DNA of 64,000 bases from Castor canadensis (Eukaryota; Chordata; Mammalia; Rodentia; Castoridae), in NCBI RefSeq assembly GCF_047511655.1, contig NC_133402.1:59586951-59650950 (forward strand). The letters run 5' to 3'. This document shows positions 22,679-34,187 of the stretch, in pieces. The notes below the pieces were generated by a model. It did not search any database. It was given only the letters and a program-made list of their open reading frames with translations, and had not been told where the DNA came from. The translations under genes were made by a program, and so were the position numbers. Position 1 is the first letter of the stretch. Each line of letters starts with the position of its first letter.

Positions 22679-22795
22679 ATGGGCCGAGTGTGGTGTGCAT
22701 GTCTATAAACGAAGTACTTGGGAGGCTGAGGCAGGAGGATTGCAAGTCTGATTCCTCCTTGGGCTACATAGTGAGACTCTATCTCAAAAAAGAAA
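22679..22795 (+). repeat. B1-like SINE, plus strand
   Basis: Single B1 unit from gggccgagtgtggtgtgcat to gagactctatctcaaaaaag. Confidence 0.85.
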
Positions 22796-23559
22796 GATGA
22801 AAAGAAAAAGTGTAATGTGGTAAGAAGACAAATGAGCAGAGAACGAAGGAGTGGAATGCAATAATAGAAAAGTGAGCACAGAAGTTGGTAAAACATTTTT
22901 GCAAATCTAAATAATAATTATTAATCTTTACCAGAAAATCAGCATCTTGTTAACTTTGGCTTTATTAATAATAATTTATTTTATCATAAAAATATGAGAC
23001 AAACCTGGCAAAATAATGGAAATTTTAAACTAAAAGTGAAGTATATAAAGACCAAAAAGCAAACACTTGAACAAAAACAAACAAAAAGGAAAACACCCAG
23101 GGTGGAATTACAATCTTAAAAAATTATGTAGAATAGCAGAAATGCAAAGATACTTAGTTGCTACAAGCTCTATGGGTGCAAACCACCACTTGCATTGATT
23201 AATGAAGACACTACAAAAAGTCATGCATTAATTTATCATTTAAATCTTTAACATTTAACACTTTAAAGTGACCTTGCTGTTATTTTCTCCTTCTGCCGCT
23301 CTCTTCTCAGGTCCTTAGAAATGCAGCCAATTTTTAAAAATTCCTGCAGTCCCAACCTGGTCTTATTTGTTCTCTTGCCAAGTTTCTGTGTATGCAACAA
23401 TGGCTCCGGGTTTTGTGTAGCTATTATACGTATATACACAAATAATCAAAATTTTAAAATTAATTCGATTATGAAATTTGACCTTTTAAGTAATTTGACA
23501 GTCTTTGTAGTCATCCAAATCCAAAATAGAAATCCAACATTTTTTTTCAACCATCAGAA

Positions 23560-23960
23560 AGACTAAAAACTTCTCCAGTAGGGTAAGAGTTATCTGCCAA
23601 CCATGTTCAGTAAAGATCATACATTATGGTAAAATTCATAAGTATCAACAGAAAACATTAAGCAGGAATGCCCCCTATGTTCAACTTAGACAATGCAGAT
23701 AATTAGGGAAAAACAAGATGTACAATGCAGTTGTCCTTATCAACCAATCAAGAGAATCTAGATATAAACTCTTAAAGATATTAAACAATTTTTGTTGTAT
23801 ATCAGATTAACATAAATTTCTATACACTAGTAACAATGTACAAAATAAACTCAAGATCTTATAACTATATAAATATAAAACATAATAATTAGGAGAATTA
23901 TTGCAAGAGAAAAATGTGTGATGACCTGGTTCTTGGGAATAAAAAAACAACACCCGACAA
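23560..23960 (+). repeat. Old L1 ORF2 fragment, plus strand
   Basis: Diverged RT region: aagcaggaatgccccctatg near 23660 and aaatttctatacactagtaa near 23815 follow the L1 ORF2 order. One of the few plus-strand L1 pieces in the window. Confidence 0.6.
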
Positions 23961-24786
23961 CATAAATTATTTGCTAATCTAGTCACTAAAAAAAAAAAGA
24001 GGGTGCATGATCACTGTTCCCATGTTTGTTTTGCAAACAAACATTTGTCTAGTACAACTATTTGCTAGATCCCCTAAAGGGAGCTAGAGCCTCCATAAGG
24101 AAAAGTCCTTAGTAAAAAGGTAGCCATAGCCCACTGAACAAAAGAATTACTCTAGCAATTACTAATTAATAATTACAGTAATTGCCCTCATTTGGCAGGA
24201 AAGAGGTGCAATGTTAGGGCTCTGGGGAAGGTCGGGCTTTGAGAGCAAAGTGCTGGAGCTGAGGTTGGAGTAACTCGGGGACATGGGACCTGCCCAAGGG
24301 CGACTTCTGTAGGGAAAGGACCTAAGCAGCAAACTCAAGGTCTGACAGTATACCTATTTCAAGCAGCATACTTTTTGGCCGAGATGATCTTTCTTCCAGA
24401 TTTTCCAGATTCAAAACTCTGCAATGCCGCCTGCATCAAAAACCAAACAAAACAAAAACAAACAAGAAACTGAGCCTCCCCCCCCCAAATCCAACTAACC
24501 AAACTCCCCAAACCTAACCTTGTAGGTTGCACAATGTATCCCAATGGCTTTGAAAGGACCCTCCCCTGGACCCTAGCAGGTGGGTGAGGAATGGTGGAAT
24601 GGTTCATACATTCCTGGAGCAGGCAAGAAATCCTGCTACAAAAATCAGAGGAGAAACAAACTCGAACCTCAAACCAACCCCGACGGAGTTGCCCAGTGTC
24701 CGCGAATGTAGATGTCACACCTCAGGGCGGTGCTCGGGACATACCTGCGACATCACGAGATGGCGAGGAATCGCGGGGCGCTCCAC

Positions 24787-25479
24787 TCACTCCTGGAACA
24801 GGCGTCTGCGGGCCTTGCAGGCAGGGCGGGGAGGGCGCCGAGGGCGCGCGTGGGGACCCGGGCTCCTGCGTGGGCTCGGAGAGGGAGGCAGAGGCTGCAG
24901 CGGTGAGCCTGGGAAGGGCCTCGGAAGGTCGAAGATGGAGTGCCAAGGGCCTCCGTCTGGGTCGTCGCTGGGCGATGGCATCGGGCCCAGGCACCAGGGG
25001 CTGGACAGCCTTGCGCTCAGGACGCCGGGGTCCCAGTCCTCTTCGTAGGCCGGTCGTTGGGCGGCGGCCGGGTAGAAGAAGCCGTGCTGGACGCCGCCGT
25101 CCTCCATGGGAGCGCCCGCGAAGGCGCCCAGCTCCAGGCCATCGGGCCAGTGTCCCTGCGCTCCCAGGTGCTGCTCGGCGAAGTCCAGGAGGCCCTCAGG
25201 GACGACGATGAGCTTGTGTCCCTGCAGCGCGACGGTGAGGACGTTGGTGGTCCCGGGCTCCAGCACCAGGTCGACGTGGCCCAGGGGCACCTGCAGGGCG
25301 CAGCCGGCGGCCAGGACCACCAGGGAGGTGGCGGGGTGTTGCAGGGCGAGCAGCGGGCCGGGGTCGGGGCCGGCGGGCTGGTCCAGTCGGGGGCGCTTGG
25401 CAGGGCTGGGCCCTGCGGGCTGCGGTGCCCACCCGGGCTCAGGGTGGGCGCTGGGGCTGCGGGGCCGGATGCCCACCAT
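24787..25479 (-). CDS. PRR23: Proline-rich protein 23 (PRR23) family, complete single-exon gene
   Basis: A 230-residue protein starting at the ATG at 25479-25477 and ending at a TGA at 24789-24787. Human PRR23A-C are about 265 residues, so this is somewhat short. Residues 1-40 are Pro-rich with a basic AKRPRL patch (27-32) that could be a nuclear signal. Residues 52-98 form the conserved PRR23 core: TSLVVLAAGCALQVPL, then VDLVLEP and KLIVVPEGLL. Next come an acidic YEEDWDP segment (145-151), a Pro/Ser-rich tail and a basic end with CKARRRLFQE. The start was chosen by similarity to human PRR23; the frame upstream is open to 25677 (296 residues), so a longer product is possible. Family members are intronless, mainly testis-expressed, and of unknown molecular function. 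Which human paralogue it matches cannot be told. No AATAAA signal was seen in the 600 bp downstream. Confidence 0.9.
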   Translation of the reverse strand: MVGIRPRSPSAHPEPGWAPQPAGPSPAKRPRLDQPAGPDPGPLLALQHPATSLVVLAAGCALQVPLGHVDLVLEPGTTNVLTVALQGHKLIVVPEGLLDFAEQHLGAQGHWPDGLELGAFAGAPMEDGGVQHGFFYPAAAQRPAYEEDWDPGVLSARLSSPWCLGPMPSPSDDPDGGPWHSIFDLPRPFPGSPLQPLPPSPSPRRSPGPHARPRRPPRPACKARRRLFQE

Positions 25480-25856
25480 GTGGACGCGTGCGGGCTCCCG
25501 GGGCCTGGCGACGCGGAGGGTCGTGCACGGGTGACCGGCAGGTGCGGCTGCCAGGTGAGGCGGGCTGGGGGATCTGGGGGACCTGAGTCCTGTCTTCTGA
25601 GGCGTCCTGGGCTCCCGCTGGGCTCGGGCTCGCGCCTTGGAATCTTGGGCCTTCTTCACGCAGACCTCCACAAGCACTGGACGCCAATTCTGTTGCTAGT
25701 GACGTAGCGGAACGCCGTAGGGAAGTGTCAGGCTAAGCCCCGCCCCCTCGAGTCTCCGCCCCCACCGGCGGCTCTGATTGGTGGGTTACTGAGCGAACTA
25801 CTTTCATAGGCCTCTAGGTGGCTGAGCAAGTGTGTTTTCTAGCGCTTGACTTCCGG
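25325..25856. repeat. Right copy of a 532-bp near-identical duplication (partner 1-532)
   Basis: Gap-free match to 1-532 with differences seen only at 25332, 25517 and 25765 (about 99.4% identity). It includes the PRR23 N-terminal coding region and promoter. The block continues left of the window on the partner side, so the true duplicated unit is longer. Confidence 0.95.
25480..25856 (-). promoter_or_regulatory. 5' flank and promoter of the complete PRR23 gene
   Basis: Contains the same motifs as the left copy: GC box 25738-25747, inverted CCAAT box 25777-25781, and CRE-like tgacgta 25700-25706. A CRE-like site would fit control by CREM/CREB factors in male germ cells, which is inference. 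The match to the left copy ends exactly at 25856, and the decayed promoter repeat present there (531-665) has no clear counterpart here. Confidence 0.6.
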
Positions 25857-25990
25857 TGTGGAGTCTCCATCTTCTTCATGTTTTCCTCAGATGTGATCCT
25901 GGTTGGGGTTCAAGTCTCGCGAGTGGAATGCCAAATCACGCCACTAAGGTCTAAGCCCCTCCTCCCTTCCTGCCCGGGTGTGTCTCCGTT

Positions 25991-26549
25991 CTACTCTTTG
26001 ACGCAACGTGGGTGTGAGTTTTGAGTAGATACGGTTCATCTTTTGTGATGACAGCAGTTGTTACCTTATGTGTTTGGGAGTCAGCAATTGCGATGCCAAT
26101 GCAGTGTATCTAAACCACAGCTCTGAGATGTGTCTGTTTCGAGTTCGATTTACAGGTGATGAAAACGTCACGTGGAAGGCTTGACTTGCTCAGGAAGCAG
26201 GGGCCCAGGTTCCCGGCCAGTGCTTTTACGTGTCGGAGTGATGGCGCGTCTGCATAGCCCGTCGAGGTGGATCAGCTCTGTAGTGTTAGTAAGGGACACA
26301 CTCAACACTGATTTTTTGAGTGGTTACAGAGGCCAACAAAATATTTTCTTCCGTTCTAGTCCTTTAACCAAGTGATTGCTGACCTTGGAGGTAACTATCA
26401 TAATTTCTTGTTTATAACTTTAGAATATTAAAGCAAAAACACAGGTATATTATTTATCTTCCATTTTTGGAAAATTTGCCCTTTTTAGGGCTGTATAGCA
26501 TTCCTTCGAATAGTCTTATTTTAAATCAGGCCTCTGCCCCTTCCCCCTT
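25991..26549. other. Unique upstream flank of PRR23
   Basis: No gene or repeat recognised. The sequence returns to AT-rich composition after about 26290. Confidence 0.4.
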
Positions 26550-26807
26550 CTTTTTCGCTGTCTTTGATACAGGGTCTTGGTCAGTAGCTCGGGCTGACCT
26601 TGAGTTTGAGATCCTCTTACTTTGAACTGAGGGCCTCTTGTTTGTTAGGCAGGTGCTCTCACCGCTTGAGCCACTCCGTCAGCCCCTCCCCCCTTTATTT
26701 TTGATGATGTTCTCGTGAACTATTTGTGTGGGTCTGGCTTTGATCCCCTATCCTCCTGATGCCTCCTGAGTAGCTTGGATTATAGCCGTGAGCCACCGGC
26801 ACCCAGC
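26550..26807 (-). repeat. B1 fragment plus composite ID-B1 SINE, minus strand
   Basis: Short B1 piece (atacagggtcttggtcagta) followed by an ID unit (aggcaggtgctctcaccgct) and a B1 unit ending gattatagccgtgagccacc. Confidence 0.8.
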
Positions 26808-27689
26808 AGGCCTCTTCTGATGGACATTTAAGCTTGTGGTCTGTCATTTGATGGCACTGAAATCTTTGTATGGGTTCGTGAATAATGTAGATTATTTGTA
26901 CCATCCCAGGGCCACTAATCAGGCTGCTAGACAATGGGACTTAGGAATTTTCTGGAAGCCCCTCCCCCAAATCCAGTTTTAAGCTTTAGTTCAAGATCAC
27001 CGAACTGTTTCCTTTTGGGGGCAGCGGTGTTCAGGTAAAGGGTGGTTTATGCTTGCCGTCATGGTCCTGCTCCATTGATGTTAATGTTACGGAGGGAATT
27101 CAAACATCTGGGGTGCATCAGTGCTTTTCAGGGCACAACTGGCCTGCAGATTGGCTGTTTTGGTGAAAAATTCCATGGTGGCACAGGACCGGTTAGGGGG
27201 AGCCCTGGGGCTCTTGGGCAGATTTTGAAGGCCCTGTCCAGAACCCGTGCTCCCTAGGGGTCCTTCCTTGGACCTGTTTGGGTGCTGATGGAACCAGCGC
27301 ACTGGCTCCCAGGTGAGCAAGGCAGGGATCTAAAACTTGCAGAGGGTAGGGGTGGGAATGAAGCAAGTCAGAAACAAGCTGCTTGCGTTTGGAGAAATCT
27401 GGCTGCGACCCTTGAGCGTTCTAGGCTTAGAACACTGGGAGTGCCATTCTGGAGACCGGGTGGAAGGGTGATGGTGTAAGGGGCAGATGGGCGAGCACAG
27501 AGCCGGCCAGCACACAGGGAGAGCGCCGGGTTTCTGGCTAGGCTTCCAGCTAACTGTGGTGGTGTCTGTGTTTGGATGGTGCCAAGTCTGTCTGCTGCTT
27601 GCCTAGTTCTCAGCATGCTCACCTGTGAACTGGGCCCTGTGATTTAACCCAATTCTATTTTCTCTGACTCCTCTCTGTTGAGCTCTTTC
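26808..27689. other. Unique sequence, no supported gene
   Basis: Moderately GC-rich. Frames present are short and overlap on both strands; none resembles a known protein. Confidence 0.4.
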
Positions 27690-27920
27690 AAGGAATGCAG
27701 CCCTGTTTTGAGCCAGAGTGGTTAGCAGGGATCCTGGGATTGATGTACTCCGTTTCTTCTCCTGGTCTGCCACTTTAAGAGAGTGACCATGGGCAAGTCA
27801 CTTTACCTCCCTCAAGTCTCAGTTTCCTTATGTGTAATGTGGGGAGAATGCCATTCTGCTGTGAGATAGTGTGTGCAATGTTTCTGGAACATGTAAGTGC
27901 TTACTAAATATTAGCTATTT
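27690..27920 (+). repeat. MIR element
   Basis: Classic MIR core: accatgggcaagtcacttta followed by cctccctcaagtctcagttt and acatgtaagtgcttactaaa, on the plus strand. Confidence 0.85.
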
Positions 27921-29655
27921 ACTGCTTGTTATGTTTATAATCTATCTCTTGTACTGGACAGTGTCAGCCTTGTTCCCCAGGGTCATATGGCAGGTGCTCA
28001 GAGAATGGTAAAAAAGTCAACATCATCCTAAATACTGGTCTGGCTTGTCCGGAAATACTGTTCCAGGTGTTTTCATGGTACAGTATCTACATGGCTCATT
28101 GACGGCTGTGCTGTGCTTCCAATCAGATATCCTTCATCTTGCCTGATTTTACCTTCCTTCTTAGATTGCCCAAAGGCTGTACACTGGATTATCAGGCTCT
28201 ACAATCAATGCTTCCCAACCAACCCGCATGAAATGCTTGAACCTCCATTTGGGATAAATTGGCAAAAGTGACTTTAGGGTCTGGGCAGGCAACCAGGTGG
28301 TCGCAGGTTGGGTCTTACTGGGAGAAGAAAGCCAGGAAAATTGGATACAGTAAACTGGGTGTCAGGTGGACATTGTAGAATGGGACTCCAGAGTTTCCTG
28401 AGGCTGGGGCACGAGGGCCCCATGATTCCTGTGATTTCTTGTGGGTGCATTTGACGCACCAAGGTCTGGAGACTCGGCATTGGCTATGATGGGGTCTATC
28501 CACCTACCCCTTTAATACTGAATTAAGTGGCTTGAAATTCCTGTTTATTTTTATTAACACAATACCTAAATATATTTTCAGAAAGAATCCAAGCGGTGTG
28601 AAACTGTAGCCTCTTATGAACTTACCACCCAACTCCCAATCCAGAGTTGATGTAATAACATCCTTTTCTATGTATTTGTGAATATAACCTGGGGTTTTCT
28701 TTCTGGAATGGCAATGCATTGTGAGCTCACTGCTGTTTGGTTTTATTTTATTTTTTTCCTTTTCTTTGTTCACTGCTATTTGGTATTGTTGGCTGCAAAG
28801 TACATATCTCTTCTATGTTTTCTTCAAGAGACTCATTTTGAACACGCAATACTGGTTTCTATATCTTGTTTGAATATTTTTGTATAAGAAAAGGCAACTT
28901 CAAAAATCACTTGTATAGCAATTTTTTTGCCTCTAAAAGAATGATGAAAATAGTCCATTCTCTTTTTGTTTACCTCACACTAATTCTGGCATATTATGTA
29001 TTCTGTGTGAACTTTACTTTTTTTTTTTTGAACTTCTTGAAAACATGACTGAGGATGATTATTGATGCTGTTACAAAGATAATGTGATAACACAGTTATT
29101 AATCCCTTAATATTTTAAGGATGCCCAAACTGATATTAAAGTAGTTATTTGGTTATATGGCCTTTAAGGGCTGAGGCTGAAGCTAAATTTACCAAATGCT
29201 TACGCCAAAGTCAAACTTTAGAGTTTTTCTGTTATAACTGAAAGATAGAGATTTCTGTTTATTAGTTTTGTCTTCAGCTGTCCATGGAATTTTCTTTGTT
29301 TCCAGGATTTTGTAACCTCATGGTATGCAGTGGTGATATTTTTCCTCTTTTTGAAGTTTTATATCTTTAGTTTCTTTCTCATGCCTAACTGTGTTGACTT
29401 AGTACCTGCAGTTCAAATTAAATAATTAGTGGGAAAGTGTTATCTGTTTCTTGTTCTAGGCTTGGCTGAGAGTACTGCTTTTGTTTGCCCATTAAACACA
29501 AGATGTCTGTTGCTCAATTATAAACACGATGTTAATGAAAGATCAGGCTAAGCAATTTCAATCTTGGAGGAATAGTACAAAGAACTCTCATTTTTCCTTT
29601 ATGAACAACTAATATTTTTGTACAGTTGCCTTATTCTGTCTCTCAGAAGACCACA
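27921..29655. other. Unique sequence, no supported gene
   Basis: About 1.7 kb with no recognisable gene or repeat; AT content rises after 28500. Confidence 0.4.
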
Positions 29656-29660
29656 TGCCT

Positions 29661-29770
29661 TCCATCCATCCATCTGTCCATCCATCTATCTATCTATCCA
29701 TCCATTTATCTATCTAATCTACCTATCATGTATCTATGTCATTTGTCTGTCACCAATCTATCTATCTCTC
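29661..29770. repeat. (CATC)n/(TATC)n microsatellite
   Basis: Degenerate tetramer array of catc and tatc units. Confidence 0.9.
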
Positions 29771-30472
29771 TTCTCTGAGTCATTTGAGTATAGGTTGTAT
29801 ATATCAGGCCTTTTTACCCTATAACATTTAAGTGTATATTTTTTAGGAACAAGAATATTCTCTTAGCTAGCTTTAGTACAGTTACAAAATTAAGAAAAAT
29901 TTAACATTAATTCTATACTTTAATTCAGTTCATTTTTCATTGTTTTCAATTGTACCAATAATGTCCTTAAAATAGCTGTTTCTTTTTTCTCTTACAAAAT
30001 GCAGATCAATATCATGTATTCATGATACATGACTTTTAGATGTCATATCTCTAGTCAGCTTTTATATGGAACAGTTTCTTAGGCTTTTGTTGTCATTCAT
30101 GCCATTAATTATTTTTGGAAAAATATAGGTAGTTATTTTTACAGAAAGTTCCTTAATTTGGGATTCTCTAAGATTCCATGATAAGCCTAAAGTTACACAT
30201 TTTTGGCTTGAATACTAATAAATGATCTTGTGTCCTTCACTAGAAGCAGATTTTGTCCATTTGTCCCTTACAGATAATGTTACTTTTGTTTTTTCAAAAG
30301 TTATTATTAGTAAATTTATGACTAAATTTATGGAGTTTGTGTAGCTATCACTATGATCCAGTTTAAGAACATTTTCATCACCCCAAAAGTTTCTTCATGC
30401 CTGTTTACACTTCATTTCTGTTCAAACTCTAGACATAGGCAATCATTTTGTCTCTAAAAATTTGCCTTTTTG

Positions 30473-30566
30473 GGCTGGTGGAATGGCTCAGGTGGTAGAG
30501 TGCCTGCCTTGCAAGCATGAGGTCCTGAGTTCAAACCCCAGTACCCTTACCACCACAAAAAAAAAT
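30473..30566 (+). repeat. ID-type SINE, plus strand, well preserved
   Basis: Unit ggctggtggaatggctcagg through gagttcaaaccccagtaccc with an A-tail. One of the cleanest ID copies in the window. Confidence 0.9.
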
Positions 30567-30837
30567 AAGTGTAAGGATGAAAAATTTGACTTTTATTAGA
30601 TACTTTTATCAAAGGAACCACAGAATGTTGTCTTTGTGTTTACACTTACTGTAGCAATTGTTACCCAGGTCATAACAGCATTTCATTCATTTCAATTGCT
30701 GGTAGTATCAATTGCGTGGTTATACCACATTTTGCCAGTCTCTTTGCCAGTTGGTAGACATTTGATTATTCCTAGTTTTTGTCTGAGTGGTGATGCTGCT
30801 ATGAACATTCATGTACATGTCTTTGTGTAGACATGCT

Positions 30838-30915
30838 TCTTTTGTGGTACTGGGGATTGAACTCAGGGCCTTGTGCATTCTAGGCAAGTGCTCTATCACT
30901 GAGTTATGTATGTTT
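30838..30915 (-). repeat. ID-type SINE, minus strand
   Basis: Unit tggtactggggattgaactc ... gcaagtgctctatcactgag. Confidence 0.85.
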
Positions 30916-31699
30916 TCAAGTCTTTTGTAGAGATTTCAAGTGGTGGAATTGCTGAGTCAAATGGCAAGTTTATGTTTCTCTTAAAAAAACTCTGCCAAAT
31001 AGTTTTCCAAAGTGGCTGTACCATTTATGTGTCCACCATGAATGTTTAATACATAGATATTTAAAAAAGACTGTCCTTTTTGCACTGAGTGATACATTGA
31101 CTGGCATATAGTCTATCATAGAGAGTGTACTGTGTGGATTTTGAAAGAAGGCATGTTTTACAGTTGTTGGATGGCATGTTTGGGTAAGTTGGCATTTGGC
31201 ACTTTTGTCAAAAATAAATTGACTATAAGTATAAAGATTTAATTCAGTTTCTTTGATCCGTATTCTTGTGTCAGTGGCACCCTGCCTTCAATATTAGCTC
31301 TTTAGAGTAATATCTGACATTGAGTAGAATAAGTCAGCTTTTCTTTTTAAAACTTGCTACAGTAATTCTAGTCTTCTATATTTCCATATGAATTTTAGGA
31401 TCAGCTTGTCAGTCTCCACAAAATACCTACTGGATTTTGATAAGGGTTGTGCTGAATTTATAGATCAGTGTGGGAATAATTGCCCTCTTGATAATTGAGT
31501 TTTCACTCATGAACATAGAATATCTCCCATTTATTTAGATCTTCTTTAATTTCTCTCATCAGTGTTTTATTGTTTTCATTGTACAAGTCTTGTACTTATT
31601 TTGTTAAATTTATTCCTAAGCATTTTATTCTTTTTGATGGTATTGTGAATGTCCCCCAGTTTCATTCATTTTGCTACAAATGACGTTTCATTCATTCAT

Positions 31700-31880
31700 A
31701 TTGTTTGTGTTATGGGAATTGAACTCAGGGCCTGTGCTTATTGGGCAGGTGCTCTACCACTTGGGCCAAGTGCCAGTTCCTTTGCTTTTAGTTTGCTTTT
31801 CATATGAGAACTTGTGCTTTTGCCCAACTGTCCTTGAACCACAGTTCTCCTGTGGGGATTATAGGTGTGAACCTGGGCTG
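31700..31880 (-). repeat. Composite ID-B1 SINE, minus strand, degraded
   Basis: ID unit (gaactcagggcctgtgctta, gcaggtgctctaccacttgg) and a shortened B1-like unit. Confidence 0.7.
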
Positions 31881-31889
31881 ATTCCACTT

Positions 31890-32480
31890 CTCAGCTTTTG
31901 TGAAAAGTGCTTCTATAAACATGCAGGTATCTCTTTGGTATGCTGATTTCATTTCCTTTGCATATATACCCCAAAGTGCAATAGTTAGATCTTATAGTAG
32001 ACCTACTTTTAGTTTCTTGAGGAGCCTCCATTCTTTTTTCCATAATGAAAATGTACTAATTTACACTCCCACCAACAGCATATAGAATTTCTTTCCCCTC
32101 TACATACTTGCGAGCATTTGTTATTTATTTTGATAATAGCTATTCTAACTGGGGTGAGATGATACCTCACTGTAGTTTTGATTTATATTTCCCTAATGGA
32201 AATATGAGCAGTTTTTCATATGTTTGTTGGACATTTTTTTTTCTTCTTTTGAGAAGTATCTATTCAGATACTTCAGACCATTTGCCTATTTTAAAATTAG
32301 ATTACTTGCTTTATTGCTAAGTTTTTTGAGTTCCTTATATATTTTGGATATTAATTCTCTATCTGGTGAATAGTTGGCAAATATTTTCTTCCATTCTGTA
32401 GTTTGTTTCATTATGACATTTCCATACTTGAATATAATGTACTTTGATCATATTCACCCCTCCTTTTATCTGCATATTGT
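31890..32480 (-). repeat. L1 ORF2 C-terminal end and 3' UTR fragment
   Basis: Minus-strand L1: aatttacactcccaccaaca near 32057 and ggggtgagatgatacctcac near 32150, in standard order, followed by 3' UTR-like sequence of a second copy at about 32400. Confidence 0.75.
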
Positions 32481-33315
32481 TCAACTCTAAGCATTTTGGG
32501 ATTTTTAGCTATCTTTCTGCTTTTTTTTTTTAGCATAATTACATTGTAGTCTGAATCAGATATTGTATCCTTTCTATTCTTTTGAACTTGTTAATGTGTG
32601 TTTTATACTCCAGTCTTGGCAAATGTTTCATATGGCCTTAAGAAACGTGTATTCTTTTGTTATGGAAGTAGTCTGTAGATGTCAACTATAGTGTTGAGTT
32701 CAACTGTATCTTCAAGCTCAGAGATTCTTCCCTTAACTGTGTCCAGTCTATTTATTAGCCCATCAGAGACATTTCTGCTACCATGTTTTTGGTCTTTAGC
32801 ATTTGTTTTTGATTCTTTCTTAGAATTTCTATCTCTGTGCTTACATTATCCTTCTGTTTTTGCATATTATCTGCTTTTCCCACTAGAACCCTTAACATGT
32901 TAACCCTAGTTATTTTTAGTTCCTTGTCTGGCAATTTCTACATTCCTGCCATTTGTGAGTTGGATCCTGATGCCTACTCTATCTGGTCACACTGCATTTG
33001 TGGCCTTTTAGTATGCATTGTAATTTTTGTTAAAAGTTGGATACGATGACTGGTGAACTGTTGGGAAACTATGATAAATAGGTCTATAGTGATGTGGTGA
33101 TAAGGGGTGGGAGCAGGTGAAACATTCTAGTGTTCTTTGATTAAGTATTAGTATTTTTGTGAGCCTGGTCCCTCTGCTGTGACATTCACAGTAGAAAAAG
33201 TATTTCCCCAACTCCCTTAGGCACAGCAGGATGGAAGCAAGGGATTGGGCATTTTCTTTCCTCCAGTATAAAGGGCTTTGGTAAGGTAGTTTTTTTAAGA
33301 GAAGATTTTATTAAG

Positions 33316-33393
33316 AAGACTGCTCTGCCTGCCTAACAAGTGTGAGACCTTGCCTTCAAGCCCCATTGCACCCCCCCCCCGCCCCCCCTCAAA
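33316..33393 (+). repeat. Partial ID SINE ending in a poly-C run
   Basis: 3' part of an ID unit (ctgcctgcctaacaagtgtg, ttcaagccccattgc) whose usual tail is replaced by about 18 bases that are almost all C (33370-33388). Confidence 0.75.
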
Positions 33394-33703
33394 AAAGACT
33401 GCTCTGGAAATTCAAAATGGTTATTTTTCTTCTACCTCTGCTGGAAGCAGGAGGGGAATTTTCTCTGATCTTCCTGGTAGTACTGGAGGTAAAAGTCACA
33501 AAAATTTGAGTGTGCCCCCAAGTTGTGATTGCATATAACCACCTGTCTCTCAATTTTTGGGGCAGTTGTTTATACCATGACCTCACTTCTCCAACAGATC
33601 TGAGAAAATTTATTGATCTCCAATTTATTTTGCTTTTTGCTTGTTGTTAGGATGGAATGATAACTTCTAAGCTTTTCACACACTGGTCAGGAAATCAGAA
33701 TTC

Positions 33704-33941
33704 TCTCTATAGCATTTTAAAAAATTTCCTTTATTCATATGTGCATACAATGATTGGGTCATTACTTTCCCCCTTCCCCCCCATCCCGCCCCCTCCCTTT
33801 CCCTCCACCCCTTCCCTCACACCCCCACCCCCTCGCTTCCAGCAGGAACTTTTTTGCCCTTAGCTCTAATTTTGTTGAAGAGAAAGTATGAACATTAGTA
33901 AGGAGGACCAGGGGGTTTTGCTAGTTCTCTATAGCATTTTA
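33704..33941 (-). repeat. Very short young L1 insertion with 16-bp target-site duplication
   Basis: Only about 206 bp of L1 3' UTR (33720-33925) on the minus strand, with the T-rich end, C-rich tract and conserved 3' UTR segment. Perfect flanking repeat tctctatagcatttta at 33704-33719 and 33926-33941. The clean repeat indicates a young event. Confidence 0.9.
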
Positions 33942-34187
33942 ATACTAATCCACATATTTTTTTTTTAGTGGTTTAAATTTTTTTTCTTGTGGTGGGTTTG
34001 AGTTAGTATTTAGTGTCTTTTCCTTTAACTTGAAGTACTTCAGTATTTTCTTATAAGGTAGGTCTGCTAGCAATCAGTTTTCTCATTCTTTGATTATATA
34101 GGATATATTTGTTTTGCTTTTGTTTTTGTGGGATGATTCTCCTGGATGTAGAATTCTTGTTTAACATGGGTCTCCCTACCTTCTTTC

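Larger units (their letters stand above)
24640..25990. promoter_or_regulatory. CpG-rich island over the complete PRR23 gene
   Basis: Sharp rise in GC and CpG density against AT-rich flanks, covering the whole coding region and its 5' flank. The composition explains the many long frames on both strands here. Confidence 0.75.
30300..31690 (-). repeat. Old L1 3' portion (L1M-type) with SINE insertions
   Basis: Minus-strand ancient L1 end and ORF2 C-terminal region (tccaaagtggctgtaccatt near 31008). Interrupted by ID SINEs at 30473-30566 and 30838-30915. Confidence 0.65.
32481..34185 (-). repeat. Old L1 5' region (ORF1 and upstream), interrupted
   Basis: Minus-strand old L1 with ORF1-side sequence (tcaagctcagagattcttcc near 32712; tataggatatatttgttttg near 34097). 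An ID fragment (33316-33393) and a young L1 tail (33720-33925) are inserted in it. Assignment of 33060-33660 is weaker. Confidence 0.55.

Noticed and set aside
24359-24718. 119-codon minus-strand frame downstream of PRR23
   Set aside because: Likely 3' untranslated or flanking sequence; no known protein and it crosses a low-complexity A/C-rich tract.
24584-25211. Two overlapping plus-strand frames of 154 and 206 codons
   Set aside because: Both are shadows of the CpG island and overlap PRR23 in other frames.
24940-25707. 255-codon plus-strand frame over the PRR23 gene
   Set aside because: It lies antisense to PRR23 in very GC-rich DNA, where stops are rare. The PRR23 frame has family similarity; this one has none.
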